A stretch of DNA of 64,000 nt, taken from positions 558,001 through 622,000 of the forward strand of contig JAQWNP010000006.1 in NCBI GenBank assembly GCA_029268515.1, given 5' to 3'. Below, piece after piece: positions 9,601 through 18,262 of the stretch. The stretch is from Phycisphaerales bacterium. Its GTDB lineage: Bacteria > Planctomycetota > Phycisphaerae > Phycisphaerales > SM1A02. Every line of letters starts with the position of its first letter. Within the stretch, counting starts at the first letter, position 1. The notes under the pieces are model-generated. The model was not told the DNA's origin. It did no database searches and saw only the letters and a program-made list of their open reading frames with translations. Made by a program: the position numbers and the translations under genes.

Positions 9601-9996
9601 ACTTTTCAAGGGCCAATGGTCGCACTCATAGATCAACATGCTGGATCGGATGGAGACATCTTTCCAGCGATGTTTCGGCGCAAGCAATTAGGACCATTGA
9701 TTGGTACGCGTACATGGGGCGGTGTGATTGGTATATCCGAAGGTGTGCCATTTCTTGATGGTGGCTATCACACCCAACCCGAGGCTGCTTGGTGGGAAGC
9801 AGAAGGTGGATGGACACTAGAGAATCGTGGTGTTGAACCAGATATTGAGGTCGCCTTTACGCCTTCAGATCGTGATGCAAATGTCGACCCACAATTAGAG
9901 ATGGGTATCCAAGAAGCCATGCGGTTGTTACAAACCCAGGGAACAGAAAAACCAACACGACCACCCTACCCAACCGAGCCGATGCCTGGGCAGTGA
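6637..9996 (+). CDS. secreted tricorn-type protease (beta-propeller, PDZ, S41 core)
   Basis: A protein of about 1119 residues with an N-terminal signal peptide ending near LEAQQ. The first half carries WD40-like/TolB propeller repeats (several SPDG-type turns such as LSPNGKW, WSPDGQR, VSPDGQW). Next come the tricorn C1 region, a PDZ domain near residues 790-880 (GDLIVAINGQPV) and an S41 catalytic region with a His (ASHAYIGG), the GSDGD nucleophile serine and a late WGGVIG segment. Homologues degrade peptides; bacterial ones are often periplasmic. The ATG at 6637 is chosen over 6607 because GGAG lies eight bases upstream and the signal peptide then begins properly. TATTAT/TATAGT around 6596-6604 could be its -10 box. 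Its stop abuts the convergent prpD-like stop. Confidence 0.93.
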   Translation: MRLRTCHVHALLVLSFLVFLDTPLEAQQSGYYTHPTIRGDQVIFVSEGDLFSAVLSNKNEQGSILAHRLTSSDGSESDPVLSPNGKWVAFSGEYDGNTDIYVMPIDGGSPQRLTFHPATDRAVAWSPDGQRILFRTTRAHPLDRDELMSISRAGGMPERLPFGEGTQASFSSSGNQLAFTPHSNEGWTWKRYRGGTAPDIWIANLVGGNYTKLTKSDANDMYPMWMQGRVYFLSDRGGTPNIFSMSPNGEDLKQHTTMVSSNDLSQGMSAHDIRWPSQDRKPGGNQIVFSQGGKLGRFTKDEQVEHLPIAIASDRVASRPRHVPLEENMTTFALSPAGDEVLVEARGELIIVPVDGTARRLTRTSGVREWGATFTTEDELLIITDRSGEQQLALLSTSGDESPMGLTDLLDKWIYPPQMSPDGQWIAYGDKTFALYLTNMSLLEPIKVATDSQQPITDYRFSPDSQWLAYTQTLETGVSQIYLLNIGTKKKFTISDGLHSDSEPRWDPAGLYLYFVSGRDLSAAMGNLDFQHVHDATDRLVAVPLAEHTPPPDSKAMRSVEFDVDYWSMPPTWSDFDEEMDEEESDEVLPMQIDPAGLSRRHYTFETPAGSYAGLEATWGGLLYINEPGERLDQQEQADWIELNMAGGKYGIMKLDAIDGEPELIAPGVGEFAINMDRNMIAYSGDMGMTVLDLETMDELPIDLSMEQLHVDIPSEWSHMFEEAWRRQRDFFWAPNMGGVDWDAVGAKYRAVLPQIGSREELNDLIGEMYGELQASHAYIGGGDPADWADYIDVGLLGIDGHAERDGFRIDRILPAQGWTSDAASPLDAAWQDVSEGDLIVAINGQPVSARSNIYEHLQGQAGKTVRLSLRGKNQDDDPMSESRVIEVEALVDEMTLRYLDWVENNRRVVTEATDGQVGYLHIPDMDGLGLTMFSRYYYPQIKKDALIIDIRNNGGGFVSQMIIERLAREVLGYDSIRHGIDMTYPWCTFQGPMVALIDQHAGSDGDIFPAMFRRKQLGPLIGTRTWGGVIGISEGVPFLDGGYHTQPEAAWWEAEGGWTLENRGVEPDIEVAFTPSDRDANVDPQLEMGIQEAMRLLQTQGTEKPTRPPYPTEPMPGQ

Positions 9997-11547
9997 TCAG
10001 TGGAAATCGCGGCGCTCTAGCAATGTGAAGTCGAAAAGGTCTAAGAGCTGGGCGGTTGTTAGTTCATCAATTGAGCGGCACTTTTGTATCAGATCGGTTG
10101 GCTCGGCAATGGCGAGGTGTCCATGCCGATCAAATTTAGTGTCAAGCAGAGCATTGAGGTCAGATGTGGTATTTCGTGCATGACCAGCGGGGTACATCAC
10201 CATGCCACTATCAAAAGACTCACCGCCTGCTAAAGAAATGACCATTGATGTCGGAATCCCGTCCGGATATCGATCATCGAATTCCTTGCCGCCATGGATG
10301 AAGTGAATACGACCCATCAAAGCCCTGGTGCGGTCATTGAAAATAGCTTCATCACTGTAGTCATATGGACCAAGCATGAGTGCTTGCCAAGTCTCATCAA
10401 TTGTTTCGGGTAAGCCACTTTGGCTTGCTAAATCCATTGCCTTGCGCAGAATTGTTGAAACGATATACACCATTGAGTGATCGGCGCTCTGTCGGGTCTT
10501 GGGATCTTTCTTTGCGGGATCACCAATGATGCCATAAGCGGGCTCGTAAGCGGTGATGTCAATTCGCTCAATTTGATCAAGTGCCTGACAGAGTTCTGGA
10601 TGTTCATGGATGAGCGTAATGAGTCCGTGCAGTGCGCCAGCAGATTGATGTTCATAAAGTCCGATCTTGAAGTGCATACCCATGACAGCAAAGTCATCGC
10701 CACTTTCCCCAAGGACAAGGTCGAACGGGCAATCGCCATCAGTCGGCTCAAACTGTCGCCAGATCGCCTCTGGATTACGGAAAATGTCTGCTGGTCCCAT
10801 GAATCCGTTCATAGAGCGAATCATTGACATCACAGCAACCTCACTGCTAATCGCGGCAGAGGCGCCTTTCGAATCAGAAAGTTGCTTGCCAGCACGAATG
10901 GCTCGCCAGGGAATGAAGTGAGCGACCACCATTCCAATCGCTGATTCAATTTGATCAGCGGTCGCACCACACATCGCTCCGTACACGGCTGCTGAAGCAA
11001 TCGCGCCGTGAACAACGTGGTCAATCTTATATGACTTGAGACTAAAGACCTCTGCGAGCCTGCCACGAATCTCGTCGAGGCAGATCATGCCCCGGAGCGC
11101 GGTGGCACCATCAAGGTTCATGACTTGCGCAGCAGCAATTGGCACACCATAGAAATCATTGTGCCCAAACTCGCCAGCGGTGTTTCCAAGTTGGGGGTTG
11201 TAGCCAAAGACGGTTCCGTTTGAATCCCATTCACGAACCGCAGAACAATTTGCAACAACCGCTTTTTCTGGACGCACTCGCACAGGAGAGCCAAACACAG
11301 TGGCGCCTTGATCGTCACCGTATTCAAGTGCTTCTGCACGCAAAATACACGGTGCATTTGTTCCTAATGAAAGGGCTGACAATCCAACAAGAACAGCATC
11401 CGTAAAGAACAACCTTGTTCTTTGTAGCACTGATTCATCAGGCTTCCCAATACGATTTGACATAAAGTCAATCGCATATTGTCCAATGCCGTGAGCCTGA
11501 TTTGTGTTGCGGGGTAAGGTGACAAACGTATTAGTTGCAGTAGCCAT
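9997..11547 (-). CDS. MmgE/PrpD family protein (2-methylcitrate dehydratase-like)
   Basis: A 516-residue protein matching the MmgE/PrpD fold: a helical domain with the NCSAVREWDSNGT region followed by a KSYKIDHVVHGAIASA segment and the C-terminal alpha/beta domain. Members dehydrate 2-methylcitrate, citrate or itaconate-like substrates, so the exact substrate is open. With no methylcitrate synthase or lyase nearby, a place in the methylcitrate cycle is only a possibility. GAGG sits four bases before the ATG. It is 45 bases downstream of fbp on the same strand, likely one transcript. Its stop directly abuts that of the convergent tricorn gene. Confidence 0.9.
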   Translation of the reverse strand: MATATNTFVTLPRNTNQAHGIGQYAIDFMSNRIGKPDESVLQRTRLFFTDAVLVGLSALSLGTNAPCILRAEALEYGDDQGATVFGSPVRVRPEKAVVANCSAVREWDSNGTVFGYNPQLGNTAGEFGHNDFYGVPIAAAQVMNLDGATALRGMICLDEIRGRLAEVFSLKSYKIDHVVHGAIASAAVYGAMCGATADQIESAIGMVVAHFIPWRAIRAGKQLSDSKGASAAISSEVAVMSMIRSMNGFMGPADIFRNPEAIWRQFEPTDGDCPFDLVLGESGDDFAVMGMHFKIGLYEHQSAGALHGLITLIHEHPELCQALDQIERIDITAYEPAYGIIGDPAKKDPKTRQSADHSMVYIVSTILRKAMDLASQSGLPETIDETWQALMLGPYDYSDEAIFNDRTRALMGRIHFIHGGKEFDDRYPDGIPTSMVISLAGGESFDSGMVMYPAGHARNTTSDLNALLDTKFDRHGHLAIAEPTDLIQKCRSIDELTTAQLLDLFDFTLLERRDFH

Positions 11548-11591
11548 GGAACCTCAGTTGTTTAGGAATGAGTCGAAAAAAGATAAACTCG

Positions 11592-12587
11592 TTATAGAAA
11601 TCGCTGGACGTGCTCAACTTCTTCTGTCGAACCCAAAATAACACTGGTTCTTTGATGAAGTCCTGTTGGCGACATATCACAGATCGCAGTCTCGCCATTA
11701 ATGGCCCTGCCACCTGCCTGCTCAATGACCATGGCCATTGGGTTTGCTTCATACATCAAGCGAAGTTTGCCGTTTGGGTGTATGGCAGTTGGCGGATAAA
11801 GAAAGACGCCACCTTTCAATAAGGTGCGATGTACATCGGCCACCATCGAACCAATGTAACGGCTTGAGTAGCCCTCTTGATGGGCCCAATTTAGATATTG
11901 CTTGTAGCCAGGCGGGAATGTGTCGGTATAGGCCTCATTCACAGAGTACGTCTTGCTGGATTTTGGAATTTTGATATCCCGCTCTACCAGAACAAACGAA
12001 CCAATTGACTGATCAAGTACAAACATGTGGACACCGCGACCAGTCGTGAGAATGAGTACAACTGATGATCCATATAAGACGTATCCAGCAGCGACCTGAT
12101 GCACACCTTGTTGAAGAATGGCGGCTTCTGCATCAGTAGGATGCTCATCGCTCAGCTTGATAATGCTGAAGATAGTTCCTACACCGACACAAAAATCGAG
12201 ATTGGATGAGCCATCCAGTGGGTCAAAGAGTACGGCGTACCGCCCACCCTCGCCTCGTGCTCGAAGCAATCTGGGTTCCTCATCTTCTTCGGAAGCCAGT
12301 ACACCAACATTCGCACGATCACCGAGGCAGCGCATAATCAATTCATTGGCTAATACATCGAGCTTTTGTTGTTGCTCTCCATGGACGTTTTGAGCACCCT
12401 CACCGTGTTCACCCAATACATCATCGATGCGAGCCCGCCGGACCTTGTTTGCAATCGTCTTGGCTGACAAGGAGATGGCGGAGAGTATCCACGAGAAATC
12501 GCCGGTTGCTCCGGGATATTGCTGCTCCTCTGCCAAGATATGGCTTTGGAGGCTCATCAGATTGTCGTTGCTCATATGGGCGGACAT
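11592..12587 (-). CDS. fbp: fructose-1,6-bisphosphatase, class I
   Basis: Hydrolyses fructose 1,6-bisphosphate in gluconeogenesis and the pentose phosphate cycle. Metal- and substrate-site motifs are clear: SEEDEE, LFDPLDGSSN, and a C-terminal LMYEANPMAMVIEQAGG block. With the ATG at 12587 the protein has 331 residues, the usual class I length. The frame is open to 12701, but the extra 38 residues are low in family character and run towards the divergent thiolase gene. An ATG at 12575 is also possible. It works with gap and tkt in this window. Confidence 0.95.
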   Translation of the reverse strand: MSAHMSNDNLMSLQSHILAEEQQYPGATGDFSWILSAISLSAKTIANKVRRARIDDVLGEHGEGAQNVHGEQQQKLDVLANELIMRCLGDRANVGVLASEEDEEPRLLRARGEGGRYAVLFDPLDGSSNLDFCVGVGTIFSIIKLSDEHPTDAEAAILQQGVHQVAAGYVLYGSSVVLILTTGRGVHMFVLDQSIGSFVLVERDIKIPKSSKTYSVNEAYTDTFPPGYKQYLNWAHQEGYSSRYIGSMVADVHRTLLKGGVFLYPPTAIHPNGKLRLMYEANPMAMVIEQAGGRAINGETAICDMSPTGLHQRTSVILGSTEEVEHVQRFL

Positions 12588-12789
12588 AGTTTGGTTGGAC
12601 CGTGCTAAACTTCTCCCCCTCACCACATCGCCTAAGGACCCGCAGTGGGTGCTTGCCGGCTTTACGAGGTGAGTTGCAAGTGCGATTGTACCGCAATGCA
12701 CTGTAACAGGCAGAGACCTGACCCCCTGACGAGACCGAGACCATGCTTAGAGCTCAAAGGACCGAACAAAAAGAAAAGGATGCCACCAG

Positions 12790-13956
12790 ATGCCAGTGAT
12801 ATTAGCCGCCCGCCGCACACCAATTGGCCGACTGCTCGGCGGACTCAGCCGCTTGCCCAGCCCCAAACTTGGATCATTTGCAATTGAAGCAGCTTTGGAG
12901 GCTGTACCTTCGGCTCGTGATCGAATTGACGAGTGCATCATGGGGTGTGTGCTACAAGCAGGTTTAGGCCAGAACCCAGCTCGACAAGCAGCATTGGGCG
13001 CGGGCCTTCCCACTTCATTGAGTTGCCAGACTATCAATAAGGTCTGCGGCTCAGGACTACAGAGCGTGATGCTCGCTGCCCAATCTATAAAGGCTGGCGA
13101 TAACGAAGTTGTTATGGCAGGTGGTTTTGAGAGTATGTCACGAGCGCCGCACCTATCGCACATTAGAGCTGGTGTTAAGTTTGGACCTGGCGACATGGTT
13201 GATCATATGCAGCACGACGGTTTAACTTGTGCGTTTGAGGAATGGGCGATGGGTTGCGCAGCTGATCATATTGCTGAGAAGCACAGTATTTCCCGCGAAG
13301 CTCAAGACCAATTTAGTGCACAGAGTCATCTCAGAGCGGCAGCCGCACAAGAAGCTGGATACTTTGATGCAGAGATGATTCAACTTGATGGCGGGCAACT
13401 TAAACAGAGGTTTGATGTTGGTGCCGACGAAGGCGTTCGAGCAGACTCATCTGCAGAGTCTCTCTCCAAATTGCGTGCGGCATTTGGTAAGGATGGCACC
13501 GTAACAGCAGGGAATGCTTCACAGATAAGTGACGGCGCCGCAGCTCTTATTGTGGCCTCAGAAGAAGCCGCAAAGGAAATTGGCGCAGATCCAATGGCGC
13601 GTATTGTTGGTTACAACACCGTTGGCGTTGATCCAAAGGAGATCTTTTCGGCACCTGCGGCAGGCATGGCTAAACTCCTAAAAGACCATCGTTTGACGGT
13701 AGATGATGTGGATCTCTTTGAGATTAACGAAGCCTTTGCGGCGCAGGCCATGGCGAATGCGACGGAACTTGGCGTGCCGGAAGAGAAGCTCAATATTTGT
13801 GGTGGAGGCGTGGCCCTGGGGCACCCTATTGGTGCTTCGGGTGCTCGAGTATTGACAACATTGGTGCATCAGATGGTGCGGACAGATTCAAAGAAAGGCG
13901 TTGTTAGCCTGTGCCTAGGCGGCGGTAATGCGGTTTCGATGCTGATCGAGCGATAG
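12790..13956 (+). CDS. acetyl-CoA C-acetyltransferase (thiolase)
   Basis: A 388-residue thiolase. The acyl-accepting cysteine is Cys86 in NKVCGSGLQS; the second active-site block is GGGVALGHPIGASGAR near 335-350, and the third is the CLGGG motif near the C-terminus. The family either condenses two acetyl-CoA or cleaves 3-ketoacyl-CoA; length and motifs favour the biosynthetic (AtoB/PhaA) type. AAGGA lies ten bases before the ATG. It is divergent from fbp. No beta-oxidation dehydrogenase or PHA synthase lies nearby, so the pathway is uncertain. Confidence 0.93.
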   Translation: MPVILAARRTPIGRLLGGLSRLPSPKLGSFAIEAALEAVPSARDRIDECIMGCVLQAGLGQNPARQAALGAGLPTSLSCQTINKVCGSGLQSVMLAAQSIKAGDNEVVMAGGFESMSRAPHLSHIRAGVKFGPGDMVDHMQHDGLTCAFEEWAMGCAADHIAEKHSISREAQDQFSAQSHLRAAAAQEAGYFDAEMIQLDGGQLKQRFDVGADEGVRADSSAESLSKLRAAFGKDGTVTAGNASQISDGAAALIVASEEAAKEIGADPMARIVGYNTVGVDPKEIFSAPAAGMAKLLKDHRLTVDDVDLFEINEAFAAQAMANATELGVPEEKLNICGGGVALGHPIGASGARVLTTLVHQMVRTDSKKGVVSLCLGGGNAVSMLIER

Positions 13957-13999
13957 GCCGATACTAGTCAATGTTCAATAGAAACCACGGAGACAATCC

Positions 14000-14548
14000 A
14001 TGATCACAGTGTATTTTTCGGTCGCTACCGCCTTACTTCTTGCAGCAGCTTTTGGCTCTATGATTTTTCTATCATTCGTTATGACGCCACTGGTTTTTCG
14101 CCACTTTGGCAAAGAACAAGGCGGACCGTTCATGCGCAAGATCTTTCCTCGTTATTATTTGTTGACCGGCATGTGCGTACTGATTGCCACGGGACTTTTG
14201 GTTGTGCAGCTTGTCGCCACTGGTCATTGGATCTTATTGTTGAGTGTGATTCTTGGGGCGGCCTCAGTCGCCATGTTTTGGTTGCTTCGTCAGAACATCA
14301 TTCCAATGATTGATTCGGCTCACGCTAAAGCAAACAATGGAGATGCTGAAGGGAAGAAGCACTTCAAGTGGCTTCATAGAGCGAGTATGGCAATGAATCT
14401 GGTTCAGATCATTATCGTGGGCTTTATGGTTGGACAGATTGCAGTTTGGGACGAGCCGACAACGACTGCAGAGCAGACCGAAGTTCGCGCCAATGAATCT
14501 GCTACGGCGGCTCAATCTCCAAGCAAGGATGAGAAGGCAGATACGTGA
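14000..14548 (+). CDS. DUF4149 (TMEM205-like) membrane protein
   Basis: A 182-residue protein with four hydrophobic helices and a polar Ala/Thr/Glu-rich tail. The first helix followed by SFVMTPLVFRHFG, the mid RKIFPRYYLLTG and the late FKWLHRASMAMN segments match the DUF4149/TMEM205 family, of unknown function. A GGAG Shine-Dalgarno precedes the ATG. The stop overlaps the GTG start of the NRAMP-like gene, so the two are probably coupled. Confidence 0.8.
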   Translation: MITVYFSVATALLLAAAFGSMIFLSFVMTPLVFRHFGKEQGGPFMRKIFPRYYLLTGMCVLIATGLLVVQLVATGHWILLLSVILGAASVAMFWLLRQNIIPMIDSAHAKANNGDAEGKKHFKWLHRASMAMNLVQIIIVGFMVGQIAVWDEPTTTAEQTEVRANESATAAQSPSKDEKADT

Positions 14549-15816
14549 AGGGTTCTGCTCGTCCAGGCCTATTAGCCGTTATTGGCCCAGGCCTTGTGAT
14601 TGCTGCAACTGGGGTCGGGGCGGGTGATCTGGCCACTGCAGGCTTTGCTGGCGCAGCCATTGGACTTTCAGTTCTCTGGGCTGTCTGCTTAGGCGCTGCA
14701 ATGAAATTTGTTCTCACTGAGGGACTGGCGCGATGGCAACTGGCCACAGGGCGCACGCTACTAGAGGGGGCCGTTGATCACTTTGGACGTTGGGCGTCGG
14801 TGATTTTCTTAATCTACTTAATTCCATTTACGTACTTTGTTGGTGCCGCATTAATAAGTGCTTGTGGTGTGACAACAAGCGCTATGCTGCCAGTCTTTGG
14901 TGATCCAGTTGTTGGCCGATTCATCTTTGGAGCCGCATTTAGTATTCTCGGCCTTCTGTTTGTTTGGTATGGCCAATACGCGATCTTTGAACGGATTATG
15001 GCAATCTGTGTCGCAGTGATGTTTTTGATTGTGGTTGTGACTGCGGTACTCATCGCTGATGACTGGGGAGGGATTGCGAAAGGCCTCTTGGTTCCAACGG
15101 TTTCGCTTCCTAAAGACGAGTTAACGACAGCCCAGTTTGGTTGGGTTATCGCGCTCATTGGCGGCGTAGGCGGTACAGTCACACTCTTGTGTTATGGCTA
15201 TTGGATCCGCGAGGCGGGGCGCGATAGCCCAAGTCAAATCCGGTTATGTCGTATTGATCTCGCAGTTGGCTATACAGTTACGGCATTATTTGGCATAGCA
15301 ATTGTCATTATTTCAAATGGCATGAACGTTGACGGCAAAGGCGCCAACCTCATTTTAAGTATGGCGAATCAACTGGAAGCAAAAGTTGGCTCGATTGGCC
15401 GGTGGGCATTCTTGATTGGTGCCTGGGCAGCGGTGTTTAGTAGTTTGTTGGGCGTGTGGCAGGCCATACCTTTTCTTTTTAGTGATGCTGTGCGTCGCTT
15501 GAAATTAGGCAGAGAAGATGCCCAGGGCACGGTTGATACACGAGCACCGCTCTATCGCGGCTTTCTCATCGCATTAGCATTGGTTCCTCTTGTTCAGGTC
15601 GCACAGCCCTTTGCCCAAGTACAAAAGGCATATGCACTCTTTGGTGCATTCTTCTTGCCATTGCTTGCCATCGTGCTCTTGCTACTCAATACCCGTCGTC
15701 GTTGGATAGGTGACCATTTGGTTAATGGTTTTCTGGCAACGGCATCATTGCTTGTGACGCTTTTGTTTTTCTTATTAGCGGCAGCGATTAAACTAGGTTT
15801 GTTTACAGCGAATTAG
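14545..15816 (+). CDS. NRAMP-family-like transporter lacking the DPGN motif
   Basis: A 423-residue membrane protein with about eleven hydrophobic segments. The opening GPGLVIAATGVGAGDL aligns with the first helix of NRAMP divalent-metal transporters, but the metal-binding Asp-Pro-Gly-Asn is replaced by Gly-Val-Gly-Ala-Gly-Asp. This marks it as one of the divergent NRAMP-related proteins whose substrate may not be Mn or Fe. The sixth-helix Met-Pro-His-like metal motif is also not evident. GTG start in a GTGA overlap with the upstream gene. Its stop overlaps the convergent S41 gene by four bases. Confidence 0.8.
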   Translation: MKGSARPGLLAVIGPGLVIAATGVGAGDLATAGFAGAAIGLSVLWAVCLGAAMKFVLTEGLARWQLATGRTLLEGAVDHFGRWASVIFLIYLIPFTYFVGAALISACGVTTSAMLPVFGDPVVGRFIFGAAFSILGLLFVWYGQYAIFERIMAICVAVMFLIVVVTAVLIADDWGGIAKGLLVPTVSLPKDELTTAQFGWVIALIGGVGGTVTLLCYGYWIREAGRDSPSQIRLCRIDLAVGYTVTALFGIAIVIISNGMNVDGKGANLILSMANQLEAKVGSIGRWAFLIGAWAAVFSSLLGVWQAIPFLFSDAVRRLKLGREDAQGTVDTRAPLYRGFLIALALVPLVQVAQPFAQVQKAYALFGAFFLPLLAIVLLLLNTRRRWIGDHLVNGFLATASLLVTLLFFLLAAAIKLGLFTAN

Positions 15817-17786
15817 GGCTGTGTCGGTCGATATTTCGGTCGGGGCACGGGCCATCTTTCGGCCTTCTTAATGAGCTCAACAGCTGTTTCTAACTGCCGG
15901 TCACTCTGACCTATAAAGTCGCTAGGCTCCGGTATCACAATGACATCTGGCTCAACACCATTGCCATCGTAGAGCTGACCCCGTTTTCGAAATGATGCCA
16001 TCGACGACATACGTGGGGATAAACCACTGTGAGCTAATTTGATGCGCTGGGCACGACCAGAGCCACCACCAGAGGTGGTTCCAACGAGCAACACGTTTTC
16101 TCGGTCTTTCATGGCTCCCAGAAAAATATCGGTTGCACTGAAGCTGCCCCCATCCAGGAGTACCACAATTGGTTTGTCGTATTCATATGCCCATGCAGCT
16201 CGTCCACCAGCACCGAGTACAAAGTAGTGCCAGGGGCTGAATTGTCCTGGTGGCAACTTCATTTCGGGGTCAAAGCCGGGGACGGCATGGCTGATCGAAG
16301 CACGCTCGGGGCCACTCAATAGAGGGTCATCAGCTCGATACATACTTCGTGCTGCAAGGTGGTTCTTTGGAAACGCTTCATTAAGGCGGTAGGCCCCGAT
16401 ATTGATGACCTGAGGTGGCTCGCGATCACCTTTGATGAATTCATGAAACGTTTTTAGTGCTTGACGAGATCCGCCGCCATTGCCTCGAACATCAACAATG
16501 AGACCATCTGTCCCCTTTGATTCAGCCATGAGGCCAATGATTTCTTGTACTTGCTTCTCATCCATGCGCTCTAATCGTAAGTAGGCAATGTTGTCATCAC
16601 GGATTGTTGTCTCAAGCTCGTCAAGCCGATTTCCCTTCAGAGGAGAAGAGCTCATCAAAACGGGTTGTTCGATTGTCGAGTTCCCGTCGAGGGAACCTAA
16701 AAGAAGAACAACAACATCACTCCCCCAATCTTCGCTCTCTGGGCTATCACCTTCTTCATAATCTAGTAATCGCCTCATTGCTCCAACCTCAGCGGCCACC
16801 TGAAGAGCACGTCGGTTGACAAGTGGATCAGATCCCGCTGATTGAAGCCAACGTGCCACCTCCATCCAATCATCAATCAGAAAGCCATCGATTCCAAGAA
16901 GGACTGGATACTCAGGATCAACAAAGCCATCACGATCTTTATTGACAGCGAGAAATTGATCACCATCAGTTTCAATAAAAAAAGGTAATGAGCCCGTAGG
17001 AAACACACGGTTGACACCCGAGACGCGGGTATGCCCATCACCGAAAATACCAAGCATCATTTGTAGCTGAAAGCCAAAGTCATCAACCCGAATACCATCA
17101 CCTAAAGAGGCTCTAATGGCATCCAGAGCGGCTCGATAGTCAACATCAGTTCTATGGAGATAGGCGTATTGTTCTTCTAATGCTTGCTCAAGTTGGTCAA
17201 GATCCTCCGCAGCCTCTTCGGCGGTGAGCCATTGCGTTTGACGAGCGTCGGGAGAGGCAACTCTCTTTGTCAAGAAAGACAAATGTTCAGGAATCTCTGT
17301 CGCATGTTGTCGTGATGAGCGCGCCACATCACGCTGTTTTACAGCCTCCTCAGCGTCCTTTTTTTCCTTATTCGATTCCCATATCCGCTGCCGATTCGCA
17401 GCCGTCATGGGGACATCATTGAATTCCATTTCTGGGCCACCCTGAACACTGCGTACCAGTATTGTCACGGTGTTGCCAGGTAGCGGATGACCAGATTCTG
17501 CCATCAACTGCACCAAATCTTCGCCAAATCGCTTTTGCGCTCTGTCACCGTATTGCTTTCGCGCAAAATCATGGAGGTCTTTAATCGGGATACCTTCAAT
17601 CGCTAGCAAATCAAACCAATTCCCACCCAACATAATTTCGGGGCCATCATCATTAAATCGAATGGCTTCGAATGGGCTGAGCTTGGGATAGTGATCATCA
17701 TCACCCCAAGTGACTGAGGGCAGTAAGAACACGACCCAAAGACAGAGCATGTTGAGACACAAAAAAGAGGTGCTACTTCGTTTCAT
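15813..17786 (-). CDS. secreted S41-family (C-terminal processing) peptidase
   Basis: A 657-residue protein with an N-terminal signal peptide (cleavage near VTWG). The S41 core lies in the second half: the FGDGHTRV segment, DVRGNGGG oxyanion strand, catalytic serine in GGSFSAT (with a downstream Lys candidate in GAMKD), and a C-terminal NGVEPDV motif. The N-terminal third is charged, predicted helical and not assigned. It probably cleaves unfolded or tagged periplasmic proteins. The start overlaps the stop of the cytosine deaminase gene, so it is the last gene of a minus-strand run from the POTRA lipoprotein. Confidence 0.9.
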   Translation of the reverse strand: MKRSSTSFLCLNMLCLWVVFLLPSVTWGDDDHYPKLSPFEAIRFNDDGPEIMLGGNWFDLLAIEGIPIKDLHDFARKQYGDRAQKRFGEDLVQLMAESGHPLPGNTVTILVRSVQGGPEMEFNDVPMTAANRQRIWESNKEKKDAEEAVKQRDVARSSRQHATEIPEHLSFLTKRVASPDARQTQWLTAEEAAEDLDQLEQALEEQYAYLHRTDVDYRAALDAIRASLGDGIRVDDFGFQLQMMLGIFGDGHTRVSGVNRVFPTGSLPFFIETDGDQFLAVNKDRDGFVDPEYPVLLGIDGFLIDDWMEVARWLQSAGSDPLVNRRALQVAAEVGAMRRLLDYEEGDSPESEDWGSDVVVLLLGSLDGNSTIEQPVLMSSSPLKGNRLDELETTIRDDNIAYLRLERMDEKQVQEIIGLMAESKGTDGLIVDVRGNGGGSRQALKTFHEFIKGDREPPQVINIGAYRLNEAFPKNHLAARSMYRADDPLLSGPERASISHAVPGFDPEMKLPPGQFSPWHYFVLGAGGRAAWAYEYDKPIVVLLDGGSFSATDIFLGAMKDRENVLLVGTTSGGGSGRAQRIKLAHSGLSPRMSSMASFRKRGQLYDGNGVEPDVIVIPEPSDFIGQSDRQLETAVELIKKAERWPVPRPKYRPTQP

Positions 17787-18262
17787 TCACCAAGATCCTC
17801 ATTCCAGAGATCGGGTTTCTCACGTCGCAACGTGGCCATAAGTTCGATACAGCGAGAGTCATCAAGCACAATTGTCTCTACGCCCGCGTTCTTTAGCCAA
17901 GTGGTAGAAGTCTCTAACATCGACATCCAGGTCTGCGCGTGGCTGAAGGTCGATGTCTCGCCAACAACAATGCGTGGAATTCGCAGAAACACACCAAGAC
18001 CAGTACACATGGTGCAAGGCCACAAGGTTGTGACCAATGTCAGGTCTTCCCAATCACGTCTTCGACCGGCATTGCGAATGCATACAACCTCACCATGAGC
18101 GGTGGGATCGCCACTTTGCACGCGCAAATTGTGTCCACGGGCGACAATAGTTCCAGATTGATCAACGAGCACCGCACCAATTGGTATGCCGCCCTCTGAC
18201 CAAGACTTCTCCGCCTGCTCAATGGCGCTATCCAGCCATTTAATGTAATTCGCTTGGCTCAC
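17783..18262 (-). CDS. cytosine deaminase, fungal (Fcy1-like) type
   Basis: A 159-residue zinc-dependent deaminase. Zinc ligands and the catalytic Glu are in TAHGE (His56, Glu58) and PCTMC (Cys83, Cys86). The overall match is to the small yeast-type cytosine deaminase rather than bacterial CodA or TadA: EGGIPIGAVLVD, RGHNLR, CTGLGVF, RIPRIVVGE and the C-terminal W-x-EDLGE all correspond. It would convert cytosine to uracil, and with UPRT (25828) would feed UMP. Both ends overlap neighbours by four bases (POTRA lipoprotein upstream, S41 peptidase downstream), an odd operon for a cytosolic salvage enzyme. A related nucleoside or guanine deaminase is less likely. Confidence 0.88.
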   Translation of the reverse strand: MSQANYIKWLDSAIEQAEKSWSEGGIPIGAVLVDQSGTIVARGHNLRVQSGDPTAHGEVVCIRNAGRRRDWEDLTLVTTLWPCTMCTGLGVFLRIPRIVVGETSTFSHAQTWMSMLETSTTWLKNAGVETIVLDDSRCIELMATLRREKPDLWNEDLGE

